From Methanosarcina mazei S-6 (lineage in GTDB: Archaea; Halobacteriota; Methanosarcinia; Methanosarcinales; Methanosarcinaceae): a DNA stretch of 64,000 bases. The stretch is taken from the NCBI RefSeq assembly GCF_000970205.1, contig NZ_CP009512.1, positions 1,550,001 through 1,614,000 on the forward strand, given 5' to 3'. Below are positions 38,928-46,960 of this stretch, piece by piece. Positions within the stretch are counted from its first letter, which is position 1; the number at the start of each line of letters is the position of its first letter. The translations under genes were made by a program, and so were the position numbers. Under the pieces are notes generated by a model. It did no database searches, had not been told where the DNA came from, and was given only the letters and a program-made list of their open reading frames with translations.

Positions 38928-39253
38928 ATGGACTTCGCAGGGACATGGCACATTTATGAGATGGAACAATGGGATGAAGACTATTTCAATATGGACGTTC
39001 AGGCTATATTATGATAGAGCCAGACAACCTGGGATATTTTCAATTTGGTTTAGTTTCTGGTGATATAGACGGAAGGATCGTTGATTATGCTGATGGCAAA
39101 AGATTTGAATTCACCTTTGAAGGAAATGATGAGTGCGATCATGTTTTTGGTAGCGGTTAGGTAAAGATTAAAGATAAAGACGTACTGGAAGGCGAGTTTA
39201 GATTTCATCTAGGAGACAGGTCTATCTTTTTAGCAAGGAGAACAAAGCAATAA
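38928..39253 (+). pseudogene. Small uncharacterised protein, broken paralog 3
   Basis: Same family as 36037 and 37390 (MDFAGTWHIYEMEQWDEDYF). One T is missing in GTTCAGGCTATATT, shifting the frame, and further on the Trp codon of GSGWVK is TAG. The upstream ATG used as alternative start in the paralogs is followed here by TAA, which supports the MDF start in the others. Confidence 0.85.
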
Positions 39254-39260
39254 ACTGAAA

Positions 39261-39349
39261 TTTTTAAATTCAACTTTTCTTAACTTTATTTTAACGAACG
39301 TATTTTGGGCAGATTTGAGCAGACCGCTGGCAGAAAAATATATTTTAAA
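39261..39349 (+). repeat. Island repeat copy 7 (partial)
   Basis: Degenerate first part only, core CCGCTGGC at 39324; no second part. Confidence 0.8.
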
Positions 39350-39466
39350 CGAATTGGAAACATGAGTAGAGTTGCTCACAAAAATGATGAAAGGAGAAAG
39401 ATGAAATCGGATCGGGTCTTTCGAAAAATGGATTCCTGACATGCACTAATGAAAAATCGTTGATAA

Positions 39467-39826
39467 TCAGGGATTTGGACTCAGTATTTTTTCCACCTCA
39501 CGGAGAATGTCTTCTATAAATACTTCGGGAGATTCTCTCGGTTCTGCTTCATTTCCGTTATGGACATGATAGGGGAATGTTTTCAGGTCTTTCCAGTGTG
39601 GGGAATTATCCCAACGCTTTACCATTTCATCCCCTTTTTGCAGGTGATAGGAATATCGTCTAAAATCTGACCCTGAACTTTCATTTATCTGCAACGTGTA
39701 ACCCCCTTTAAGAGTTACTCTTGCTTTCAGGGCCTGGACAGGAGGTTCAACTATTGCTTTGATAACGTTTAATTCAAGTACAAGATCACTGGAAGAAAGA
39801 GCAGAAAAAATTTTGCTTATTGTCAT
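39467..39826 (-). CDS. TumE-type toxin (DUF6516)
   Basis: 119 residues of the TumE toxin family: VTLKGGYTLQINESSG, FRRYSYHLQKGDEMVKRWDN and PHWKDLKTFPYHVH with a C-terminal helix FIEDILREVEKIL. Second gene of a toxin-antitoxin operon; its ATG overlaps the TumA stop as ATGA. Such proteins are thought to impair growth unless neutralised. Location in a repeat-bounded cassette fits the stabilising role TA pairs play in mobile gene arrays. Confidence 0.8.
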   Translation of the reverse strand: MTISKIFSALSSSDLVLELNVIKAIVEPPVQALKARVTLKGGYTLQINESSGSDFRRYSYHLQKGDEMVKRWDNSPHWKDLKTFPYHVHNGNEAEPRESPEVFIEDILREVEKILSPNP

Positions 39827-40143
39827 AAGAACTGTTCCCAGTACCGTGATGCTGTGACATAGCTTTCCCAGATTATGAAATCATCCCATTCTTCAAAATC
39901 TTCTTCCCCGACTCTCGAATGGATTCTTTTCTCAAAAGCAGAAAAGTCCATCCCGTATTTCTGCTCCATTTCAGCTATCTTTTTGTTGTAGTAATCTATC
40001 TTCTGTTCAGCCTGGTCATGCACAAGCCGCTTTAAAGCCTCCTGTTCGTCTTTATACAGGCCTGCTTTCACCATGTCACTGATAGGTTCAAAGATTTTCC
40101 GGGAAATTTTCACGTACTCAATAGCATCTCCCAATAGTATCAC
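39823..40143 (-). CDS. TumA-type antitoxin
   Basis: 106 residues, acidic and helical. An N-terminal ribbon-like segment (AIEYVKISRKIFEPISDMVKAG) is followed by EALKRLVHDQAEQKIDYYNKKI and a Trp-rich end (EWDDFIIWESY). Start is GTG at 40143, or TTG at 40134 behind GGTGAT. Overlaps the toxin gene by four bases and lies upstream of it, the usual antitoxin-first order. Confidence 0.75.
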   Translation of the reverse strand: MILLGDAIEYVKISRKIFEPISDMVKAGLYKDEQEALKRLVHDQAEQKIDYYNKKIAEMEQKYGMDFSAFEKRIHSRVGEEDFEEWDDFIIWESYVTASRYWEQFL

Positions 40144-40204
40144 CTAACTACCATTTTGTCTCTCCAACCTTAAATGTATTATGTATGTTCCTGGTACCTC
40201 TCTT

Positions 40205-40271
40205 TTCTACCACATTTGCAAAAGTATTCGGGGTAGATTTAAGCAGACCGCCGGCAGGAAAAAGTATATTT
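40205..40271 (+). repeat. Island repeat copy 8 (partial)
   Basis: Right half of the first part only, core at 40248; no second part. It separates the TumAE cassette from the HicAB cassette. Confidence 0.85.
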
Positions 40272-40350
40272 AAACTGAAGTAACTCAGGGTAAGAAAAAC
40301 ATCTCCTGACAAATAGAGTCCACTCGGTAAAGTACCCAAACAAAAAAATC

Positions 40351-40575
40351 TTACTTTAAAAGAACTTCGAATTCTTCTATCGTCAGCCCTGAAGCTTTTA
40401 TCAAATTTCTTAAAAGGCCCGGCTTCAGTTCTTTGTGCTTCGGGACAGTCAGCGTAACTTTTGATCCTTCCTTTCTAAGGACAACATGACTTCCTACCTG
40501 CCGGTGAGGGAGCCAGCCAGCTTTATAAAAAGCTTTGATTGCCTGCATTCCGGAAATTACAGGAAGTCCAGACAT
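40351..40575 (-). CDS. hicA: HicA-type mRNA interferase toxin
   Basis: 74 residues, dsRBD-like HicA fold. The catalytic His lies in GSHVVLRKEG, preceded by FYKAGWLPHRQV; the C-terminus is KPGLLRNLIKASGLTIEEF. It cleaves mRNA when free. The gene begins directly after the HicB stop codon, so translation is coupled. Full length for the family. Confidence 0.9.
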   Translation of the reverse strand: MSGLPVISGMQAIKAFYKAGWLPHRQVGSHVVLRKEGSKVTLTVPKHKELKPGLLRNLIKASGLTIEEFEVLLK

Positions 40576-40794
40576 TTAAGCAACCACATCGACAACTCTA
40601 CAGGAAGATTTTCCAATGCATTCCTGCAAGTCGTCTTCTGCAAGCGATTCCAGGCAGGCCTGAATCGCTTCTTTAATATTTTCAATAGCTTCTTCTACAG
40701 TATCTCCCTGTGAAAAACAGCCAGGTAAACCGGGACAGCTGGCAATAAACCCTCCGACTTCTTCGTCTTCCTCAAGGATAATTTTGAATCGCAT
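40576..40794 (-). CDS. hicB: HicB-type antitoxin
   Basis: 72 residues: MRFKIILEEDEEVGGFIASC and PGLPGCFSQGDTVEEAIENI, the partial RNase-H-like HicB fold that binds HicA. No C-terminal DNA-binding domain is present, so this is the short form. The open frame extends to 40944 with earlier ATGs, but family length and the first strand put the start at 40794. Cassette lies between repeat copies 8 and 9. Confidence 0.88.
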   Translation of the reverse strand: MRFKIILEEDEEVGGFIASCPGLPGCFSQGDTVEEAIENIKEAIQACLESLAEDDLQECIGKSSCRVVDVVA

Positions 40795-40916
40795 AATGTC
40801 GATTACGAGGTTTTTGCTTAAATTTGTATGGGTGAAAGTATTTGACATTTGGTTTATTCCAAAATATAACACCTGAAAACTAACTTGAATCAGAAAACTC
40901 CCACCAAAGGAAAAAG

Positions 40917-41114
40917 AATCGCTTAATCTAGAGAAGCCCTGCAAAGTGCCCCTTACAAAGCTGCGAAAATCACGAGTTTTTTCAATTTCACTTTCCTTAC
41001 ATTATCTTAACAAACGTGTTCGGGGTAGATTTAAGCAGACCGCCGGCAGGAAAAATATATTTTGATTGAATTGGAGACGAGGAAGAAGATTTTAATTTTG
41101 TATTCGGCGGTCCA
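40917..41114 (+). repeat. Island repeat copy 9
   Basis: Complete copy, core at 41040 and second part ending TTCGGCGGTCCAG. The sequence beyond it (about 41115-41270) is homologous to that beyond copy 12. Confidence 0.88.
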
Positions 41115-41346
41115 GTTTTGGATAGATCCAACGAAAACAAAATTCAGTTAGTAGATGTTCACTTTAATTCGAAAACAACTACCCTGGTCAAAAAAGATAT
41201 TGATAACTCTTGAAAATAACCCTGAGGAAAATCTATCGATAAAAGTAAAATTAATTGGCCTGTAAAAAGTATATTCCGAGTCTAACGTGTATTTAAAAAA
41301 GTGGAAAAGAAATAAGTGTTTGTAAACTAAGTTACACGAATAACAC

Positions 41347-41532
41347 TTAATAGCGGTTTTCTCTGGGCTTCCTGTGGTTAGGAAGACACTCTCTGCAGTA
41401 AACAGGTCTTTCGGGGTCAGGTTTGAAAGGTACTTCGGTTTCAACACCGCAGTCAGAACAGACTACCTTGTGCATTTCTCTGGGAGCGCCGAAATTATTT
41501 CCTCTAAACATATTTCTGTCATTAAAAGCCAT
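41347..41532 (-). CDS. CxxC-x17-CxxC small zinc protein 1
   Basis: 61 residues: MAFNDRNMFRG, a Gly/Asn-rich head, then CSDCGVETEVPFKPDPERPV + YCRECLPNHRKP. The two CxxC pairs 17 residues apart should bind one zinc, and basic tails suggest nucleic-acid binding. Four paralogs occur in this window (also 45396, 49013, 49739). GGTGAAACAAAA precedes the ATG; a frame extension upstream is the leader. The leader holds a conserved palindrome (see separate entry). Related small zinc proteins are linked to cold growth in methanogens, from general knowledge and not shown here. Confidence 0.85.
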   Translation of the reverse strand: MAFNDRNMFRGNNFGAPREMHKVVCSDCGVETEVPFKPDPERPVYCRECLPNHRKPRENRY

Positions 41533-41544
41533 TTTTGTTTCACC

Positions 41545-41660
41545 TTGTTTTAGTTTTTTATTTGTTTGAAAATAAGATTGTATAGACTCTTTGATTAAAA
41601 ACAAAAATTGGTTTTTAATAGCAGATTATCATACGTCTCTTAATTTATCAACACACATAC
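41545..41660 (-). promoter_or_regulatory. Conserved leader/promoter of CxxC gene 1
   Basis: About 120 bases shared with the other three CxxC genes: a palindrome TTAAAAAC-N8-GTTTTTAA, then AGACGTATGATAATCTG-like sequence and GTGTGTTGATAA (gene sense). A TATA-like TTTATATATTATAA lies just upstream (about 41670-41685), so most of the block should be in the leader RNA. Confidence 0.6.
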
Positions 41661-41835
41661 ACAGCGCTTATAATATATAAATCTACTTATAAAAATGAAA
41701 ACCGTACTCTTTTAACCAGAGGATAAATTCCAGATATGGTTTACAAAGGAGATAACAGTCTATTTTCTGTTATCTCCTGAAAATAGAGGTCTGCTAACAG
41801 GGTTTTACTTCTAAAATAATCCATCAACAGAAAAG

Positions 41836-41980
41836 AATCGCTTAATCTAAAGAAGCCCGGCAAAGTGCCCCTTATAAAGCTGCAAAAATCACGTTATTTC
41901 AATTTCACTTTTCTTAACTTTATCTTAACAAACGTGTTCGGGGTAGATTTAAGCAGACCGCCGGCAGGAAAAATATATTT
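41836..41980 (+). repeat. Island repeat copy 10
   Basis: First part complete, core at 41958; second part absent. It precedes the HEAT-repeat cassette. Confidence 0.88.
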
Positions 41981-42150
41981 CAACTAAAGTTGAGCGAGTA
42001 AATAAGGTAAATTTGTTTAAAGGAAGGCGTGAAAACTGAACTTATATAAGCATAAAACTCTATTAAAAATTATATTCTGATGAAAAAAGTTCAGTTTATG
42101 TTCAAGGAAAAAATGCTACAAAAAAATTTAGGGAACTTTGGTGGCAAATA

Positions 42151-43236
42151 TTGAAAAGCTTAAAAAGGACTCGTAAAAAAAAGTACGATAAAAAAGTGAT
42201 GGAATTAAAGTGGCTTTTAAGCCAATTGAGAAAAGAAGATAAGTCACCTGCTGATAAGCAGAAAATCTGGAAGAAATTTATCAGTCGAATGGCTGATTCT
42301 AGTGGTGATGTCTGCATATTACCATCTTTTTTATTCAGAAGCTTAATTTCACGTGTCCCAAATAAACAACAGAGTTGGGAAGACCTTCTGATAGTTGTCA
42401 GCAGAGCAAAAGAATTTCCACTAGAAGACCCCTCCTTTGTATTTGATACTAACTTTCAATACGTCCCTGATAAGCAAAATGCCTGGAATAGTTTGTATAA
42501 ACTAACAAGGGATAAGAAAGCAAGCGTAAGAATAATTGCGGCGTATTCATTAGGTAACTTATTTTCACTGGCTCCTGACAAAGAAAAAGCGTGGAAGAAT
42601 TTACATAAACTGGCAAACAGCGAAGATGTTTACGCCCGTATAGGTGGAGCTAAATCAATAGGCTCAGCGTTCAGAGATATATCGAATAAGCAGGAAGCAT
42701 GGAACGATTTGCATAAATTGACTAATGATCAAGAAGCTGTTGTAAGAGCAAACGCAATAAATTCACTTGATCCAGTATTCCCATATATTTCAGATAAACA
42801 GGAAGCGTGGAGGAATATACATAAGTTTTTAAATGAAAGTGATTTTCGCGTAAAATATTGTGCAGTAAATTTCCTCAACTCAGATGCAGTTGTTCCAACA
42901 TTTATCTCTGTTCCTGATAATCAGCAAATTTGGGAAGATCTGGTAAAAATAGCGGTAAAAGAAGAAGGATTCATAAAATTTAACGCATCAAGAGCACTTA
43001 CCGGATTATATCCATATTTGCCAGACAAAAAGCAGGGATGGAAGGATTTACACGAGTTAACTAATAGCAAAAATTACTTGGTAAGAAGGGAAGTAGTATA
43101 TTCTCTCAAAGTTGCTTTTGAGCATCTTGAAGATAAAACTCAAATTTGGGAAGATTTACATAGATTAGCCAATGATGAAGATAAATTTGTAAGAAGCACT
43201 GCGGCAGATTTCTTGAAAACTATTGCAGGGTATTAA
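42151..43236 (+). CDS. HEAT-like repeat protein
   Basis: 361 residues. After a basic N-terminus (MKSLKRTRKKKYDKK) come about eight helical repeats of 38-40 residues with the pattern PDKQEAWxDLHKLTNDxxxxVRxxAAxSLGxxF. This repeat type is common in Methanosarcina proteins of unknown role. Probably a protein- or nucleic-acid-binding solenoid in the cytoplasm. Start TTG with GGTGG seven bases upstream. Cassette between repeat copies 10 and 11. Confidence 0.85.
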   Translation: MKSLKRTRKKKYDKKVMELKWLLSQLRKEDKSPADKQKIWKKFISRMADSSGDVCILPSFLFRSLISRVPNKQQSWEDLLIVVSRAKEFPLEDPSFVFDTNFQYVPDKQNAWNSLYKLTRDKKASVRIIAAYSLGNLFSLAPDKEKAWKNLHKLANSEDVYARIGGAKSIGSAFRDISNKQEAWNDLHKLTNDQEAVVRANAINSLDPVFPYISDKQEAWRNIHKFLNESDFRVKYCAVNFLNSDAVVPTFISVPDNQQIWEDLVKIAVKEEGFIKFNASRALTGLYPYLPDKKQGWKDLHELTNSKNYLVRREVVYSLKVAFEHLEDKTQIWEDLHRLANDEDKFVRSTAADFLKTIAGY

Positions 43237-43260
43237 ATATGAAACAGAGCAAGAATAATC

Positions 43261-43387
43261 GACCCTGAAAAATCTCCTTATAATGCTGCAAAAATCACGG
43301 GTTTTTCAATTTCTCTTTTTTTACTTTATCTTAACAAACATGTGCAGGGGAGATTTAAGCAGACCGCCGGCAGGAAAATCATATTTT
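43261..43387 (+). repeat. Island repeat copy 11
   Basis: First part, lacking its left end, core at 43364; no second part. It starts about 25 bases after the HEAT gene stop. Confidence 0.85.
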
Positions 43388-43475
43388 AACTGAATTGAAT
43401 TGAAAATAAGAAATCTCCTTTCTTGTTCAACATCCAGATATTATAAGCTTCAAATCTAATTTCATTTATATAACT

Positions 43476-43521
43476 GTCATTGTAATGACGATATTTATAG
43501 CTAAAATCATCATTATGATGA
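43476..43521. promoter_or_regulatory. Two palindromes and TATA-like boxes before the ATPase gene
   Basis: GTCATTGTAATGAC (43476-43489) follows TTATATAA, and TCATCATTATGATGA (43507-43521) directly precedes GATATAAATA. Both are near-perfect dyads sharing TCATTAT/ATGA half-sites. The spacing to the ATG at 43556 fits a leaderless transcript under operator control (inference). Confidence 0.5.
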
Positions 43522-43555
43522 AAGATATAAATACTCAAGACACAAATATTCCCTT

Positions 43556-44851
43556 ATGAAGCATCTCATGAAAATGTGGAATCCCTGGTGGATAGAAAGA
43601 AAAGTTCCAGCTTCCAAAAAGAGGATCTCACGCCCAGAGACTCTTGAAACAATCCTGAAGCTTCTGGATATCAGAGAGGTTATCTGCATCACCGGAGTCA
43701 GGAGATGTGGGAAGTCGACTATAATGTACCAGGCAATAGACCATCTTATAGGAAAAGGGGTGGAACCTGAGAATATCCTTTACTTCAACCTCGATGAACC
43801 TTTTGAAGACAAAAGCATAGGGCTGCTCGACAGAATATTTGGGGAATACATAGAGCTGCATGTACCGAAAGGGAGAAAATATATCTTCCTTGATGAAATC
43901 CAAAATGTAAAAGATTGGGAACAGTGGGTCAAAAAGTTCTATGATCTTCATGGGGAAGATATCAAGTTTGTGCTTACGGGTTCGAACAGCAGCATGCTCT
44001 CCGACCAGCTCTCTATTCTTTTGACCGGGAGGATGATCACACAACATGTATTCCCCCTTTCATTTAAAGAATATCTGGATTTTGAGAGTTTTGAATTAAA
44101 AGACCCTGACATTCAGAGAAACGAAATTCTGCACTATTTTAACAAATATCTCTTTAAAGGAGGTTTTCCCGAAGTTGTCCTTGAAAATGATATGGACATC
44201 AATCACCTTCGGCTAACTGAGTATTTCAACAGTATCCTCCTGCGGGACATAGTGGTGGGTCGGAATATCCGGGAAAGTGCAAAACTGATCGAACTTGCGA
44301 ATTATTCCTTATCAAATGTATCAACTCTCCTGAGTTATTCAAAAATCTCGAATGCCACCGGGCTCTCAGTCAACAGCTTGAAAGAATACCTGCTTTTTCT
44401 GGAACAGGCCTACCTAATATACCAGTTGAACTTCTTTTCATACTCAGTCAAAGATTCAATCTCAATCAAAATGCCCAAAAAGGTCTACTGCATTGATAAT
44501 GGGCTTCGAAATTCAGCGGCATTCACCTTTTCTGCTGACGAAGGAAGGCTTGCAGAGAACCTGGCTTTTGTAGAGTTGAAGCGAAGAAAAGTAGAGTTTT
44601 TTTACTGGAAAGAAAAAAGAGAAGTAGATTTTGTCATCAAAGGCATAGACGGAGCGCTAACAGGTATAAACTGCACCTGTACAGATCACATAAGACAAGG
44701 AGAAATCAATGCTCTTCTGGAACTCAAGGAACAGTTTGGTGAAAAAGTTTCCAGGTTAATCTTGCTTACGAAGAATCTCGAAAAAAAGGAAAATGATATC
44801 AGTTATATTCCTCTCTGGAAATGGGTTCTCGGAACCAGATTATCGAAATGA
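43556..44851 (+). CDS. AAA+ ATPase of the DUF4143 group
   Basis: 431 residues. Walker A GVRRCGKST (about 47-55), Walker B KYIFLDEIQN (about 103-112), sensor FVLTGSNSS. The C-terminal DUF4143 region begins around 200-210 with FNSILLRDIVVGRNIR, contains LEQAYLIYQLNFFSYS, and ends with a nuclease-like fold segment (AENLAFVELKRRKVEFFYWKEKREVDFVI) resembling the PD-(D/E)xK core. These ATPases are common, often horizontally transferred, and of unclear role. No ribosome site; TATA at 43523 suggests a leaderless start at 43556 (43568 also possible). Cassette between copies 11 and 12. Confidence 0.88.
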   Translation: MKHLMKMWNPWWIERKVPASKKRISRPETLETILKLLDIREVICITGVRRCGKSTIMYQAIDHLIGKGVEPENILYFNLDEPFEDKSIGLLDRIFGEYIELHVPKGRKYIFLDEIQNVKDWEQWVKKFYDLHGEDIKFVLTGSNSSMLSDQLSILLTGRMITQHVFPLSFKEYLDFESFELKDPDIQRNEILHYFNKYLFKGGFPEVVLENDMDINHLRLTEYFNSILLRDIVVGRNIRESAKLIELANYSLSNVSTLLSYSKISNATGLSVNSLKEYLLFLEQAYLIYQLNFFSYSVKDSISIKMPKKVYCIDNGLRNSAAFTFSADEGRLAENLAFVELKRRKVEFFYWKEKREVDFVIKGIDGALTGINCTCTDHIRQGEINALLELKEQFGEKVSRLILLTKNLEKKENDISYIPLWKWVLGTRLSK

Positions 44852-44934
44852 TCAGTGTTCTGATGACTTCCTTAGTCCATAATTCCCCTAAAAAGACAGT
44901 ACTTGAATCGAAAAATCCCCCCGGAAGAAAAAAG

Positions 44935-45129
44935 AATCGCTTAATCCAAAGAAGCCCTGCAAAGTGCCCCTTATAATGTGTAAAATCACAAGTCTTTCAG
45001 TTTCACTTTTCTCATCTTAATCTTAACAAACGTATTCGGGGTAAATTTAAGCAAGACCATCGGCAGGAAAAAATATTTCAAATGAATTGTTCATGGGCAA
45101 AGATTTTCATTTCTTATTCAGTGGTTCAG
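44935..45129 (+). repeat. Island repeat copy 12 (degenerate)
   Basis: Core altered to CCATCGGC at 45057 and second part to CAGTGGTTCAG. The changes hit both inverted arms, so pairing between them is weakened. Confidence 0.85.
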
Positions 45130-45152
45130 TTTCGGATAGACCCTCCGAAAAT

Positions 45153-45314
45153 ATGACTCAATTAACAGGTTTTCACTTTAATTCGAAAACAACCACTCTA
45201 GTCAAAAATATACTGATAACACTTGAAAATAGCCCAGGGCAAAACCTATCGATAAAAGTAAAACTGATTGTCCCGAAGAAGATTTTATCAATCTGCAAAA
45301 TTTCTGGATTATGA
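45153..45314 (+). CDS. Small frame shared by two cassettes
   Basis: 53 codons: MTQLTGFHFNSKTTTLVKNI then LITLENSPGQNLSIKVKLIV. A homologous but ATG-less, frameshifted version follows repeat copy 9 (about 41137-41266). The conservation between the two is at DNA level too, so it may be a duplicated spacer and not a gene. No ribosome site. Confidence 0.25.
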   Translation: MTQLTGFHFNSKTTTLVKNILITLENSPGQNLSIKVKLIVPKKILSICKISGL

Positions 45315-45395
45315 AAAAATATATTCTGGATCTAAGTTACATTAAAAAAGTGGAAAAGAATGAGTATTAATATAAACTCAGTTAAACTATAACAC

Positions 45396-45593
45396 TTAGT
45401 ATCTGTCTTCTCTTGGTTTCCTGTGTTTAGGAAGACATTCTCTGCAGTAAACCGGTCTTTCCGGATCAGGTTTGAAAGGTACTTCGGTTTCAACACCACA
45501 ATCAGAACATTTTGTCTTGTGCATTTCCCTTGGAGCTCCGAAACCTCCGCGGTGGCTGTCTCTTCCCCTACTTCCTCTGTCATTAAAGGCCAT
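45396..45593 (-). CDS. CxxC-x17-CxxC small zinc protein 2
   Basis: 65 residues; Arg/Gly-rich head (MAFNDRGSRGRDSHRGGFG) then CSDCGVETEVPFKPDPERPV and YCRECLPKHRKPRED. The RG-rich head differs from paralog 1 and strengthens an RNA-binding guess. GGTGAAACAAA precedes the ATG, with the same leader as the other paralogs. Its cassette (spacer, small frame and gene) is a diverged duplicate of the copy-9 cassette. Confidence 0.85.
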   Translation of the reverse strand: MAFNDRGSRGRDSHRGGFGAPREMHKTKCSDCGVETEVPFKPDPERPVYCRECLPKHRKPREDRY

Positions 45594-45604
45594 TTTGTTT
45601 CACC

Positions 45605-45720
45605 TTTGGTTTTTAGTTGTTGTTTATTGCTGAAAAATAAGATTGTATACGACTCTTTGGTTAAAAACAAAAATTGGTTTTTAACAACAGATTGTTATAC
45701 ATCTTTTTATTTTCAATATA
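45605..45720 (-). promoter_or_regulatory. Conserved leader/promoter of CxxC gene 2
   Basis: Same palindrome TTAAAAAC-N8-GTTTTTAA (plus strand near 45662-45685) with ATAAGATTGTATA on its gene-proximal side. A TATA-like region lies near 45735. Confidence 0.6.
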
Positions 45721-45872
45721 TCTACATGGCATTTAAAATATATAACTATTTCTATAATTATAAAAAAAATACATTCTTTTAATTGAGAGAAAATTTTGTG
45801 ATCAGGGTTTATGAGCAGACAAAATGCATGAAATTCCAATTCTGGTTGATTCTCTAATAAAGCAAAATTATC

Positions 45873-46048
45873 AGCACTGCAAAGTACCCTTATAAAGTTA
45901 CAAAAATTATGTTTTTTTAATTTCACTTTTCTTAACATTGTCTTACAGACGTATTCGGGGTGGGTTTAAGCAGACCACCGGCTGGAAAAATATATTTCAA
46001 TTGAATTAGTTATGAAAGAAGATTTTCATTTCGTATTTAGCGGTCCAG
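45873..46048 (+). repeat. Island repeat copy 13
   Basis: Core CCACCGGC at 45975 and second part TTTAGCGGTCCAG. Diverged first part. Confidence 0.85.
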
Positions 46049-46179
46049 TTTTGGATACTTCTAAATGTTTAAAACTGGAAAATGGTTAAAAAAATATTAG
46101 AATAAAGACACTTAATTTCAGTTTCTAATGGGTTTATACCTGTTTTTTTGAATTTTAAATTGCCATATCGGTCTCAGAA

Positions 46180-46287
46180 TTAGGAGTTTATAACAGGTAA
46201 TATCCATTTTACCAAAATTGTGAGAATAGCAAATATAATAATAAGCCAAATTACCCAACCGGGTAAATTTTCGGGTGTGTCAACCAT
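46180..46287 (-). CDS. Tiny single-span membrane protein (35 aa)
   Basis: 35 codons: MVDTPENLPGWVIWLIIIFA then ILTILVKWILPVINS. A short polar head is followed by one membrane helix. A TATA-like TTTTTATATGATT about 25-35 bases upstream would give a leaderless message. It is the only apparent gene between repeat copies 13 and 14. Family not recognised. Confidence 0.45.
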   Translation of the reverse strand: MVDTPENLPGWVIWLIIIFAILTILVKWILPVINS

Positions 46288-46492
46288 AATAACAGATATT
46301 TCAGAATCATATAAAAAGACATATAGATAGATGACTCCAACTTACCTTTTTCGAATCAATTTTGAGTTACCTGGAAAGGATAAGGAGAAATTTTTCACCT
46401 CTTATTAACGATCTATTTTCTGGTTAGTTTCTTCAGTCCCTAATTAACTTGACAAAGTCTCTTGAATCTAAAAATCTCCCTGAAAGGTAAAG

Positions 46493-46637
46493 GATCGCTC
46501 AATCTAAAAAAGCCCTGAAAAGTTCCCCTTCTAAATTTACAAAATCAGAGGTTTTTCAGTTTCGCTTTTCTTAACTTTATCTTAACAAACGTGTTCGGGG
46601 TAGATTTAAGCAGACTGCCGGAGGGTAAAATATAATT
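46493..46637 (+). repeat. Island repeat copy 14 (degenerate)
   Basis: Core CTGCCGGA at 46615; second part barely recognisable (TTCGTTTGTGTTCAGAAG). Confidence 0.8.
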
Positions 46638-46920
46638 CAACTGGATTGCATTGAGAAAAGATTTCGTTTGTGTTCAGAAGTTTGTTTCTTATAGCTACTT
46701 CTTATTCTTAATTTTTCAGAAAAAATAAGAAATGTATTTATATTTTGCTCCAGTTAGTAAGAATCAAATATAGTAATTTCATACTTCTGCTTGAAAATCA
46801 GGTTCTTTGTTTTTTCTGTAAAGCAGGGGGTTAACTCTCTTATCTTTTGAAAGTAAGAGAAACCTCAAGTTGGATTGATAATGATTTATCTCTGCCAGAA
46901 TGTCTGTTAAGATTCAAGAA

Positions 46921-46960
46921 GGTGAACGAAAATGAGTAAAGGTGAACGAAAATGAGTAAA
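46921..46960 (+). promoter_or_regulatory. Duplicated initiation region with coupled mini-ORF
   Basis: A perfect 20-bp tandem duplication (GGTGAACGAAAATGAGTAAA twice). The first copy's ATG opens a 7-codon frame (MSKGERK) whose TGA overlaps the second copy's ATG, the methyltransferase start. Each ATG has its own GGTGA. Confidence 0.8.
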
